Source: Umbelopsis ramanniana AG (lineage: Eukaryota; Mucoromycota; Umbelopsidomycetes; Umbelopsidales; Umbelopsidaceae). From it: a DNA stretch of 64,000 bases. Under the pieces are notes generated by a model, which had not been told where the DNA came from, did no database searches, and worked only from the letters and a program-made list of their open reading frames with translations. Below, one piece after another: positions 34,688 through 46,735 of the stretch; positions within the stretch are counted from its first letter, which is position 1, and each line of letters opens with the position of its first letter. The stretch lies in the NCBI RefSeq assembly GCF_025399195.1, contig NW_026252110.1:236608-300607 (forward strand). The letters run 5' to 3'. A program made the position numbers and the translations under genes.

Positions 34688-36868
34688 CTACACGGTGGGT
34701 TGGAGGGCCACAGGTGCATGGCCAGTTGGCATTTTGCCCCGCATGCCGGTCACCGGACACACAAATATCTCGTCGTCGTCTTCACTTGTTTTAGTTGTCG
34801 CGGTTTCCACGCTCTCCCTTTCTTCGTTCGACTCCGTAGATGGCATAACCAATCGGTATTCCTTAATCTTATCTTCTGCTGTCGAAACCAGCGTGGTAGG
34901 TTCCAAGAACATACGGTTGACGACGTCCGAATCCAAATCCAGCCAGCTAGAAATATGGCCTGACATTTCTCCAATTTGGTCCTCAACGACTAATTTGAAG
35001 TCCTCAGTCCTCCTCCATTCAACATTCAGCTGTTGCTCTAGATCTAGACACGCTTCGAGAGGCATGGCTTCTTTCATTACTTGATTCACGGCCCGTACAA
35101 CCACTTCTAGCAAACTTGGAGATTGTTTCTCGAGATGTTGGAGTATGCCATCACTCCACGGTTTCTTGATGTCCCTGAGCCGCTCCAAAATTTGAGACAC
35201 GCTGGGAAAATCGCCAAATACTTGTTCAATCTCCTTTTGCCAAACTCCAATCTTGTCAGGTCCAGCATAAGCTTTGTGCATCTCGAGCACAACTTTAATA
35301 GCTTCCTCAGTGTGTGGAGCAGGACATGGTGCATTGTTCTTCATTTCCTTCAACGTATCCACGTACTTGGCGTCTGGAATGAAATAGTCTGCCATTCCTA
35401 GTCTAAGTAGCTCAGGCCCTCGGAGTAGCAGTAAGTTAGGCGGCGCCAGAGATATATACAGCGCGGTTCCTTTAGGTGGTACACGAGCTGACTTGTCCTG
35501 GTCAAGGATACATTTCAGTAACCCCAGTGGGGGGATGGGAGCATTTGAATAGCTGTTTATCCCAAAGTGGGTGAAAGCGTGCTCAGTAATGATGCGGGTT
35601 TGGTTAGGCGAGAGATAGAAAAGCGAGGCGGAACGGGGTATCTCGCCATCGATGATGTTGAACACTGGTTTCGAGCTCTCATCCTTCCGTTCGAGAAGTT
35701 TAACAAGTGAATAGTAGTCATTTTGGAGACTTTGCAATGAGTTTTGTACAGCTTCTATATCATCGTCACATTCAAGCAGTGTCTCCTTGAGAGCTAGTCC
35801 AGCACTGATGGTTTTATGATCAAAGTTAGTGATAGGAGCATCTGGATCTTGTTCAGGCACTGCGATTTGAGAACAGCGGGTAGTAATAATCAGTGCTGAG
35901 TGTTTAGGGTCGCTCATAGCTTGATCGACTTCGTCTTTCAATAATCTCAATCTCTCCGATGTCATCAAATTGTTCGTCTGTGGTGATGCGATAGACAGCG
36001 TGAGTGCACCAAGTGAGGTTTGGGGGTGCTCAACATTAATGAATTCGTTGCTATCTGAATGCTCCTCCTCCTCTAAAAAATTTCAGGACAATATGCACGT
36101 TAGACAGATTTACAGTTAGTCAAAGTAGATAGCAACGACCTCCATTACCTCGTATGCCTTTGTTCTGCCATAAATGAGCATATGGGCAGGCAGGTGCTAC
36201 TTTCTTCGCCTCTTTCCATGACAAGTACTCGGCAAGATCGAGGTTTTCGACGAACCTTTTGGAATTGCATGGGCAACACAGGTCAACTCTGATATCATGG
36301 TGCTTTACACGCTCTATGTCAGCTTGCTTACCGTGAATAATAGAACGCTCTTGCCTTGAGCATTTCTCGATCATAAAATGCTTTATCCACGATAGCCCCT
36401 GGCTTATTCTTGGCGAGTCCAGTAATGATATTAGGCAAACCGCTAAGAAACTTCTCATCCGTCGAAAATGAGTATTCATCGAACCGAGCGTATACTGAAT
36501 CGTCCTCTTTAAATTCGGGTTTAGAGCTATTTAGGATTTTTTCGAACTGCAGGTAGTTGTCGAGATCGATTGGATACTTTATTCTAAATGAGGTCCGGAT
36601 ATTTAGAAGCTCTCGCAAATGGAGCAGTATGACTCAAATTCCACCATGACTCTTCTTACCTGGAAAAATAAAACTGCTTGGCTTTTAGTAGCTCTTTCTC
36701 GTCAGTGGGTATTGTGGAGTAAATGGCTTTCAAGCCTTTTTGGAATTCAGCGTCATTATCCCAATCATAGGAATGAAATTCGTGAAACTTTTTGAGTTCT
36801 TCGGGAGGAAAAAGTGAGAATTGGTCAGACTGGTAAGCTTCTTGGTTATTGTCTTCAGTGGTAGTCAT
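34688..36868 (-). CDS. Two-repeat domain fused to a degenerate enoyl-CoA hydratase/HIBYL-CoA hydrolase-like domain
   Basis: Exons 36868-36660, 36583-36332, 36255-36149 and 36072-34688 join in phase to 650 aa. The first 190 residues hold two copies of an unrecognised module: YDWDNDAEFQKGLKAI ... LLKAKQFYFSR ... IDLDNYLQFEK and YSFSTDEKFLSGLPNI ... MLKARAFYYSR ... LDLAEYLSWKE; exon joints fall at the same place (after FYxS-R) in both. From about residue 207 the text follows the crotonase fold of the 3-hydroxyisobutyryl-CoA hydrolase branch (LTLSIASPQTNNLMTSERL, LIITT, PVFNIIDGEI, GPELLRLGMADYFIP, MPLEACLDLEQQL). The glycine-rich oxyanion-hole segment after IDG is replaced by EIPRSASLFYL and the usual MPE catalytic-Glu position reads FTHFG, so it is probably inactive. 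The tail contains CPVTGMRGKMPTGH. Cellular role unknown. Confidence 0.82.
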
Positions 36869-37302
36869 GGCTGAAAAGAAATGTGGCCCGAAATGCGTGA
36901 GAGCGCAATAGTTTTATTTCAGCTGCTGCTGTAAGGAACAATCAAGCCTGTCTGGGGTAATTCTGCTAGCTATTTTTTTTTTTTTTTTTACAGACCGCGC
37001 AAAGCTTCATCGGGTTTCTCTTCATTACTAATATGAAAAATCTTGCGAATAAAGTATCCAAAAGACTTGTTCTTATTTTTTTACTTTTGATTTATTTATT
37101 CATACCTAAGTAACCTGATTTAACAGAATCTACAATACAAGGACCATACAAAGAAAGAAAACGAGAGGAAAGGAAAGGAAACTTGGAGGATGCACAAGAT
37201 ACAAAATTACAAGGTGATAAACAGTTGCAGTTAAGGCGGGATATAGGTAGCTAGGTGGGGAGGGAATTAAGCGTAGATAATTTAAATAGAAAGGTGAGGG
37301 TA
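36869..37302. other. Intergenic region between the ECH-like gene and the kinesin
   Basis: 434 bp. Contains a T-run at about 36975-36990 and purine-rich text consistent with the kinesin 3' UTR. No gene. Confidence 0.5.
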
Positions 37303-40300
37303 TTAGAAGCACATAAACTTGTTCTTCTTGTTCATGAGCTCTTCCATTCTGTTTTCCAAAATGACACGAGCTCGTTCAGCTCTTTCTTTGTATTTTCTTT
37401 CTGCTTCCAACTGCTTTTGGAGGTTGGTACGCTCCTCAGTCTTGACCTGCTCAACAGATTGCATTTGTGTGCGAAGGGTGGTCACTTCAGCTCGAAGGGT
37501 GGTCAATTCAGAAGACACGGTTGTTTTTTCACGAGCGAGGGAGTCCAGTTGCTTTTTGCTATCTCTTGCCACGGCCTCAGCACGAGTAAGCTGAACTTCA
37601 AGCTTATTGATAACATCTTGATGAGCTTTGACATCATTTTCAGAAACATTCAACTTCCTTTGTAGTGCCCGCACGGTTTTTTCAAATTGGTCTGCCGTAC
37701 TGATAGACGATTGTATCACAGTACTGGTGATGGAACCAGTGATAGATGAATTCTCAGAGCCATTTCGCTTCAATGACACGGGTGGTGACATTGGTCGAGC
37801 TGGTAATGGTGCATTAGGGGGTCCACCTGGAGGGGCAGGAAGACTTGCTGGTATAGGTGGCAAAGCGCTTGAGGGAGGTGCTGAGCGTGGTGGTAAGGTT
37901 GATACACTGGACAGGATGCTGCCTCTGCTAGACGATACCGTTGATACAATGGAGCTTCGCTTATTAGTTTCATCCATGTCATCCATTAACTCGACGGCTC
38001 TGGCACTCAGAGATTCAGGTACACTGCTTAGCTTGTGTTGTTGGCCCAGTTCGCTGCGTGACGAACCCTTGACTCCCCCAGCTAAAGTTTGCATCATCGA
38101 TAGCGTAGCAATTGATGAGTTGGAGGCGATTGAGCTTCGCTTATTGACAAAACTCATGGGTGCTTGTGGTATCAATTGCTCCATTTCGATTTCAAGCTTA
38201 TCGTTGGCAGATGTGAGGCGGATAATTTGAGATTGTAAAGTCTTGGATTCCAAAATAGACTTTTCACGTTCCAAATCAATTTCAAGTTCTAGTTCCTTGA
38301 TACGCTTGATGAGCTTGCTATTATCCCTTGCAAGTTTTCTTGCTCCATGCTCATCGATGTTACTGTCAGAGTTGGAACGACGTCGAGATGAGATATTGAG
38401 TTCTTCTACAATTTGTTCCTTAGACCTTGCTTGAAGAGTCGCCAGCTCTTTACCCAACTTCGCTTCGGATAGCTTGGTAGTTTCTAGTTGCTGCTTCAAA
38501 GCCTCAATGGACTGAACGTGTTCATTGATGATGATTTCTTGCTCTTTCAACAATTTCTTACGCTCATCCAAGTCGCTGACAGCACGAAGGATGCGGTCTT
38601 CCATTTCCTTCTCGGACTGGCGATGTGAATCATTCAGAATCTTGATCTTCTCTTGAATGGCGGAATCCGCTTCCTCTCCAGCGCCTAAGGAAACTTGCAA
38701 TTCCAGTCCTTCAATTGTGCGCTTTAGGACATTGTTAACACCTTCAACACGCTCAATGTGAGCACTCTTGTCTTCCAAGTCAGAAATAGCGTCCTTGTGT
38801 TCGGCTTGAATTTTGATAAATGATTCTCGAACGGCTTCCAGGATACTTTCGAGCTCTTCCATCTTCTTTGCGCTCTCCTTAGCTGATATTGTATGTTTGC
38901 TCAGTGTATCAACTTGATCTCTGAGGGTATTTTGCTCATCTTTGTAGGCTTGGATCTCAATTTCATACATCTCGATCAAACTGTTCTTCTCTGCCAGTTC
39001 GTTGTTGACAGATTCAAGTTGTCGCTCAAGTGAGGCAGCTACTTCATTATTGGCGGAGGCACGATCAATGATGCTTCGCAAAGACTTGGCTAATTCTTGT
39101 TTTTCGCTCTCAAGAGACTCGAGTGATTGACGCTTAGTCTCAAGGTCATCAGCTTGCAGTTCGTACTGCCGCTTAAGATCTTCCAAATTTTCGCGGGTTT
39201 TGTCAGTCTTGTCGTCTTGTCGTCGTAAACTACCCTCCATTTGAGCAATCACAAGATACAGCTGACGTCGCTCGTTATGAATCTCTTTGATATCCCTACG
39301 AACAGTCTCGACTTCCATTCGAGTGGCTTCCACTTCGCGAACCTTGACAGCAAGCTTAGATTCCAACGATTCAATCTTCTGTTCGCGCTCAACCAATGAT
39401 CTTCGCATTTCATCGGCTCTATCTGTCATCTCCTCGACTTGGAATTCAAGTCCTTGAATCACAGCATCTTGCTTTTCCTCCACTAACTTGATGTTTTGAA
39501 GATCAAGTTTGACTTTTTCCAACTCTTCTAGTCGAGCAGCAAGTGCAATTTGTGTACCTTGCTCGTATTCAGACATTTGAAGCTTGAGCTGTTCAACGGT
39601 AGCCTGAGAAAGTTCGAGATCAGAGGTTTTGGCAGCATGAGATTCGTGAAGCTTGTTCAATTCTTGTTTCAAAATGTCAAGGGATGTATGCGCATCATCA
39701 CGAGCGTCTTGCAGCTTCTGACTATCGGCGACCTGAAGCTGATGCTTCATCTCCAACGCACCCATCTTACTGACTGCTTGGTCATACTCTGCTTTCAGCG
39801 CATTATGTTGATCTTGCAATACCTTGTAGCCTTCAAGGCTGGTAGTAGCTAGTGCAATTTCCTCCAAATGACCACGGACATTTTCCTGAAGTTCAGAAAT
39901 GATTGATTCTTGCATATCTGCATTCTTCTGTAAAACCTTGACCTCTTGCTCTTTGGACTTGAGACTGTCTACATGCTTGAGAAGTTCTTCCTTTTCACGT
40001 TCATACTCTTGACTTGAAATATCAAGGGTAGACAATTTCTCCAGTGCCGCAGTGAGTTCTTGTTGAGTTTCGGTCAAGGTTTGACGCAAATCATCAATGT
40101 CAGTATTGTGCATGGCCATGAGAGTTGCTTCCTTTTCGCAGATGTGAGCGATATCATTGTTGAGCTGTTGGACTTTGTTTTCAAGCTCATCAACCTGCTG
40201 CTTGAGTTGATCACGTTCCTGTTGCAGTTCAATGAAGTGGGCAGATTGTACGTTTGACGTTTCGACAAGGATGTCACGGGATTGAGTAGGAGCCTGCTCA

Positions 40301-43300
40301 GATTGAGGAATGGTATCTTTGAGTTGTTCAGATACATCTTCAGATAGAGACTCGGTACCAAGTGGCAATGCAAAGCTCTTTTGAGAGTCATCATCATGGT
40401 CTTCAACGATTTCATCATGCTCCAGCTCAGGAGCGACAAAGTCTTTTGAATCATCATCGTTCATCATTTCAGTCACCGCAACAGGTGCAACAAGAGAATG
40501 CGAAGCTTTCAAAGCTGAAATCTCTTCAAGAGCTTTAGCATAAAGCTCTGTCTTTTGAGTGAGATCTTCAACAACTTGATCGTGTGATATTTTCAGCTCT
40601 GAATGCAATTTCTGAAGAGCTACCATGGAGGTATCATTAGAAACCGTCATTTGGTCAGCCATGTCATTGTATGTGTCCTCGGATGCCAAGTTGAATTCTT
40701 CTTCCGAAGCACGAGGTGTCCACTGGCCATCAGCAGAAGACTGGGGACGACTGGACGAATGGATGGACGACTGAATATCACAAAGCTGTTGCGTAAGCTC
40801 ATCTTTTTCCTTTTCAAGTTGAGCATAGGCAGCATTGCGTTCATCTAGTTCCTTGAGCAACGCAGAAGCGGCTTCACCTTCAGAGGGACTGACGAACTGC
40901 TTGCTCCGGGCTTCGGCTCGGTCAAGCTGCAACTTGATGTTGATTCTCTCTGTTTCCGCTGTAGTTAAGCGAGTCTCCAATTCATCAATGTATTGCTCAG
41001 TAGCAGAATCCATTTCCTTAAGTTTTGTAATCTTGCTCTTCAAATCATCTAAAAGCTCGTGGTCTTTGGCGGCATCTTCGGCAGCCTTGCTGAGTTTGCC
41101 TTCAAGTTCACCAATATAAGCCTCGTTGCGTTGCTCAGTATCGGACATTCTTTTCAATTTCGTTTTGATATTGAACATATCCTTTTCTTGTTCGTCGAAG
41201 CGTGAATGGAGTTCATGGACATGACTATCTTGTTCTTCAATACGCTCGTTGGCGACGGTGAGAGCAGCGCGTGCCATAGACAATTCATTTTCAATCTTGG
41301 AGACAGTGAGTTCGTATTCTTCAATAACGGGCTCAACCAAATGTTCAAAATCAATTGGTTCAGACTGTTTGAGACTAGCACGTTTCTTGACAAGAGTATG
41401 AATTTGGTCACTACGTCGCTTGCGGCTCTTGTCTTTTTCAATCTCCTCCTTGGTTGTAACGTCGCGCAAGGCTTGCAGTTCTTTCTCAGCTATCTTGTTT
41501 TCATGCTGGACTCTTTCCAACTCGGACTTCAATTCTTCAAGTTGTTGTTCCAAGTCCGTCACATGTAGCGCTTCACTTGCCTCGGCCAGATCAACGGATG
41601 CGCTAGTAGAGGACGAACTATGAGCCGATGATGGAGAAGAATTTTGCTTCTTCAACTTGGCAATAATTGAGCGTAACACAGCCACATCATCAGTTTGCAT
41701 CCACTCTTCGATGCTGTTTCTTTCAACCTTGTTCTTGATATTACGTGCGCGGTTAGCGTACTTGATGGTGTTCATCGTTTCGATCAAGTTATGTTCAGCG
41801 GGACTGACACAGGCAATCATCAGTGTGGTGGAATTGCCACCGAGGGAATCTTGAAGCAGTCGGGTCAATTTGGAGTCACGATAAGGGATGTGAGTTACAA
41901 TCTTTTTGCGATTGGGATCACCAAGAATAGAGATGACATTGCCTAGCGCCAAGAGGCCAGCATTGATGTTGATTCCCTCCTTTCTTCTGTCACCTTCTGC
42001 TGCGGTACGTTTCAGCTAAAGGAAGGAATTGACATGGTTAGTGTTGTGTTTTCCTGTTTCCATTATCATTTCTATGACTCTCCTCGAAAAGAGGTTGTCA
42101 AAAAAATTAACGTACTCTTTCACTTCCGGCAAGATCGACAAAATGAAATTTGGACTGCAAAACGACAGTCTCGCCTTCCTGCGAAGTAGTAGAAACAGCC
42201 TTTTGTTCCATTTTTCCAATCAATGCGCGTACATTTAATGACTGGCGAGATCCCAGTGTAGATGCAGATCGAGCTGGTTCAATAGTACTTGCTCGGTTAT
42301 TCACGACCGATGATGGCTTTTGCGGTACCCATTTCTCCTGACGAAGCATGACGGTAAAGATGGCATGCGAGCGAGACGACTTCTCGTTCATATCGGTCGA
42401 GCCTGTTGCTCGATTTTGTGTTCCCTGCTCGAGATATCTGGTGGGTGCATTAAAAGAGTAGGGTGTAAGGACCGGACTAGTTATTACACATCATTAAATA
42501 AGTAATAAAATATTGCATACCGCATGACTTGTTCGACGCTCGAAGCAGTTGCTTCAGTAACTCCAGACCAGATAAGTTGACCCTTCATATCTTCTCGAAC
42601 AGTAATAGCAGGTCGTGCTTCAGGTGGAGCATCGTTCAATAAATCAATGAGTTCCTCATTGTAGATCTCGATAAAAGAAACTTTCACGCTAAATTTTTTT
42701 GGCCGGACTTCGGTTGATGGTGATGCAGGTGGGCTGTGTTGAATCATCGAGACAGGTCGAAGTCTGGATGAGGAGGATTTGCGACTAAATGCAGGAATAG
42801 CGGAAGTCGCTGATTGTATTGCTCGATTTGTTTCCTCAGCTTGTAATTTTTCAAATAGGTATGAAACGGCACGAGGGACGATACCCTCATCGCCGAGATC
42901 GTGGGACTGACACATCTTTTCAGTACCCATGGTATATGTTTTTCCAGACGAAGTCTGGCCCTGTAAAGCAACATAGGGTTTGTGAGTAATGATCATAAAC
43001 CGGATTCAATTGATGTGGGGCTCATAAGGGCAGGCAGAGACTTACATAGGCAAGAACAGTAGCATTGTAACCTAGATAGGTATTCAAAAGAGTGTTAGAA
43101 CATGATCCTATTAAGGTTGCTTTCACACCCCTACTCCTCCTTAGATTTCCTTGTACTTGATTGAAACGCCAAAGCAAAACTTACCGTTCAGAAATCGTTC
43201 AACTAATCGACTTCCAACTTCGTTAAATACTTGTTCCTGAGTACTTGTAGGACCAAAGATACAGTCGAATGTGAATGGCTTTGGTTTTTGACCCTTTTCG

Positions 43301-43609
43301 GCAACCGAAACGCTGTTGTCATTGACTTTCAAAATGTCGGATTCGTCTATAGATGAGAATCGTGGTTGAGATTTGTCGCGACTTGTCAGCGGTCGTATGC
43401 GCAGAGCTATATTAAAAATGTATCAGTGGAAAAGCCTTGTATACTATGATTGATTTTCGATTTTTTTTTTTTTGACACAAAAATCGTGAGCAGCATTGAC
43501 AGCTACGGGCGTTACGATGCTTACCGACTTGGATTGAATTAGATTGGGGCTTATCATGTTGCTTAGACGAACTAGTAGTGTCCTGCGTTTTAAGATTCGG
43601 TATGGCCAT
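37303..43609 (-). CDS. Kinesin-4 family (KIF4-like) motor protein
   Basis: Plus-end microtubule motor. Six exons: 43609-43525, 43406-43185, 43071-43046 (26 nt), 42960-42521, 42437-42116, 42015-37303, giving 1935 aa. Motor domain about residues 28-450: [16 protein letters not shown], Walker A GQTSSGKT at 112-119, switch I NEKSSRSH at 275-282, switch II DLAGSER at 359-365, then [24 protein letters not shown] and [10 protein letters not shown], which match KIF4/chromokinesins. Two Ser-rich inserts sit inside the motor: one of about 35 residues before [16 protein letters not shown], and one of about 55 between HAIFTVML and [12 protein letters not shown]. Residues about 480-1730 are long coiled coils, followed by a Ser/Pro-rich hinge with proline runs ([18 protein letters not shown]) and a last coiled coil ending in KNKFMCF. 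Start MAIPNLKTQ is the only ATG in phase. Confidence 0.93.
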
Positions 43610-43866
43610 TATCTCTTAGTATGGCAGCATAAGTAGTAAATGATGGAGAGCGGGTAGAGTTGTGTTTGCTAAGGGGATGAAAAGCAGAGCTCAATATGGT
43701 AGGGAATGGAAGGGAGGTGAGGTGAATGCCCAAGTGAAAATGATCGACAGAGAGGGAAAGAAAATAGTTGAGAACCCTTTGGTCAAAAAAAACCCCTCCA
43801 TCTCATAAAATACTGGTTGGTTATACAAGGTTACACACATTAAGAGAAACACTAATTTTATTTTTA

Positions 43867-45429
43867 CTATGTCTTCTTGTTCAGAATTCGAACAGCGTCC
43901 TTGGAATAGACGTAACTTGCTCCAGACCAAATGGTTGTTACACCGACTGTCCATCTGGAAACGTACAAGATTGAGTTATTATGAGCTCGTGCAAGAAAAC
44001 ACCTATAGTGTACTTACTGTAAGCCTGTCAGCAAAACGGTGTCTGGGAATCCCAATACAGGCGAAGTCAGAGAGGCACCCATCAGCAATAATTGAAGCGC
44101 TGTGTTAATTTTGCTAATTGTGGTGGGGCGTACTTCCGCAGATGGTATTGAGAAATCCCAGTATCGTACAAAGGTTTTCTGAAAACAGTATGTTGGGCGT
44201 TTTAACTTTCTTTTTTCCATTCCATATGTCAATCAACCAGGCTTTAACAAGACACTTACGGGAGGTGGTAAAGAAATGTAACGATAATAGAAGGATGAGA
44301 GGACGAGCCCACCGTCACGCGCTAGAATTATTGCTGCCAGAGGAACTGAGAAAATAAATAGAAACATTTTCAGTTAAGGCTAGTACAACCGTTGTGATTG
44401 AACCTGTTCCCGCCCAACCAAACCGCCTGCTAGCTCACCCGGCAGCGCAGAGCAGAACTTCAACATCATGTGACAATCCCTCCTCTCTGATTTTTTTACT
44501 CACCTGGCAATAAATCTTGCATGGCCAATGTCACTGTAAGTATTGTCATCAGCGTCTTGTCGGCAAGAGGATCAATGATACTCCCAACAAAAGTCTTCAT
44601 ATTGTATCGTCTAGCAATGAATCCATCCAGCTGTTCCGGAATCATGCATCAGGTCAATGAAGCACAAAGATGTATGGCACCCATCTAATTAAATACAGAG
44701 TGCCACTTACCATATCTGTTATGCCTGCAACTGCGAATATACCAAGTGCCAATGGGTACTTTTCATTTAGAATAAGATAGCCGACATATGGAGAGGCGAG
44801 CAGTCTTGAAAATGTCAAGATATTGGGGATTGTATAAATATTCTCATGCGTAGGGATGTTGGTTTTGAGCTGTAAGAAAAAACATTGTTGCAGAGAATAT
44901 AGAATATCCCAGTTAATCAATTGTAACGCTGGCTGCACTGACCCTCCGCACATAGCTAGCTAGCCAGAAGCTCGGCCAATGCTAAAGTGCTTCGATCAAC
45001 ACCACTCTCGCTAAAAAAAATTGCTCTGTCCCACGCATCTCTTACCTTGCCCAGCACACCTTTTGCGTCTTCTGCAGCCTTTTGTAGGCTTGGTTGTTCG
45101 TCTTTATTATCGGTAGGGGTGCTGAACCGTCTTAGTGAATACGATAAAATTTTACTATTATGACTGAAAAAGATTATCGTTTAACGAGATGTATTCGACT
45201 GTGTCATACGCGATATAAAATTGTACAAGACTTACACAAGAGGTACCCGGCCGTGAATGGTAGATAGTCGGGTGTGAATGGCTTTTGGTGCATTCTTAAA
45301 TGTCATTGGCAGAGGATTTTTTGCCGCAATGAGAGTGTGGTGTCGAGCAACCGAGATCGATGGTCGAAGCATTGCTGTAGCAACGCGTGAGGATATCCAT
45401 AGTCGGTGCGGCAGCGTCACAGTCGTCAT
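43867..45429 (-). CDS. CRD1: Cardiolipin synthase (CDP-alcohol phosphatidyltransferase)
   Basis: Condenses phosphatidylglycerol with CDP-diacylglycerol to make cardiolipin in the mitochondrial inner membrane. Seven exons (45429-45236, 45130-45046, 44869-44711, 44630-44504, 44345-44260, 44178-44018, 43954-43867) give 299 aa. The N-terminus MTTVTLPHRLWISSRVATAMLRPS is Arg/Ser-rich and fits a mitochondrial presequence. The CDP-alcohol motif D-G-x2-A-R-x8-G-x3-D-x3-D starts at Asp148 (LDGFIARRYNMKTFVG, then SIIDPLADK) and is complete. IYTIPNILTFSRLLASPYVGYLI precedes it as usual, and several hydrophobic segments follow. An in-frame ATG at 45549 would add 40 residues; the shorter start gives the better presequence. 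Confidence 0.93.
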
Positions 45430-46735
45430 AACAAAGGATATCGTAAGCACACACCTAAAGTAGAGCTCGCTTGTTATGGCCCAACGTATTTTTGTTCCTT
45501 GCGGAATTTGAAATAAACAGTACTGACACATTGGTCCCAGCCAAGGCAAGGTAGGTAACTACTACGTATTATCACATTTCGGCAATACTGGAAAGCGAAG
45601 GACCAGCTCGGAAACATTTTCATATTTCCATTCTATCAATCATGAAGACGATGACCCCTGGATGCCGAGACTTCTAGATGCGTTTGTGGAGCCTTTTGTT
45701 CGCACTGCCCTTCTCGGCTCCATAACAGGGCAGGAAACGACGTCGATGTTCGTTTGTCATCGTTCCTTGTGTACATTCACGTTCTGTAAATATCGAACTG
45801 ACCGTGAAGATCAACTTTCTTACTCATGATGGATCGCCATCGTCGTTGGCGTCACCATGAACCAGTGTTTTGAACACGCACGACAAACTCTGAAGTCCCT
45901 CGATAATGCCTATTTATTCCATATATGGTTTCCAGAATTGAAGCCTAGGCAAGGGAACCCAGTCTCATAGACGAGACAGCCCACAATCTTATTATCAAGG
46001 AAAAAGCTACGAGTGGGAAGGGATTTTTTTCACCTTATGCTACTGATATCCGTGGCTTTAATTTTTGTCTCAACCGACTCCACCGACTCTATTCTTGCAA
46101 AGGAATGATAAGGTTTATATTCAGAGCCTGGTTGTGAATTAAGCTTCCAGAGCAAGGATATAAAAAATGAAGCCTTCATTAAGATAGCACAAATGGACTG
46201 GATGTGAAGAACATTGTCCCAAACTCTGTTTCACTTTGACTATGCTTTCTTTCTGCATATTTTTAAGATTAGACAAGTTACAGAGCAGCTGTTCGCGAAT
46301 CAGTCTACTGCAATTTGGTACGAGATACCGCCATCAAATAACATGCAGGGAACTAGTCAGTACATATGGGTTCCACGGGGGTACTTTAATGGGCGGAAAT
46401 CATAAACGCCAAGCCTTACTACATAAATCAGTCTTCTTTTGCGAGAGAGTCTTCATATGCGCATTACACTATTTTCTTCATAGTGTTGCGCTGGGGTAGT
46501 TTGAATCGGATTATCCTCATGAAAAAAACCCCCATTCTCTCTTCTATTTTCTGGCGTGAGCTTTCGCCATAATCCGGGCCGGCAGGCAAGCACAAATTTG
46601 GAAATGCCCAGTGACGGCGAAACTGATCGGGATCTTGTCCCCGCCACTTTTGGATGCATGAGCCCATAACAACTTACCTTTTCTTCAACTCACCTTACCT
46701 TTTCACACCTTTCTCTCAACTTATTTGTTTGAATC
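45430..46735. other. Intergenic region between cardiolipin synthase and GAD
   Basis: 1.3 kb between divergent starts. No ORF with a domain. The 45 bp before the GAD ATG are CT-rich, as expected for a transcription start. A TATAAAAA at 46159-46166 is too far from the ATG to assign. Confidence 0.5.

Noticed and set aside
37319-41946. Many plus-strand ORFs opposite the kinesin
   Set aside because: Antisense shadows of the coiled-coil exon, Leu/Ser-rich, no domain.
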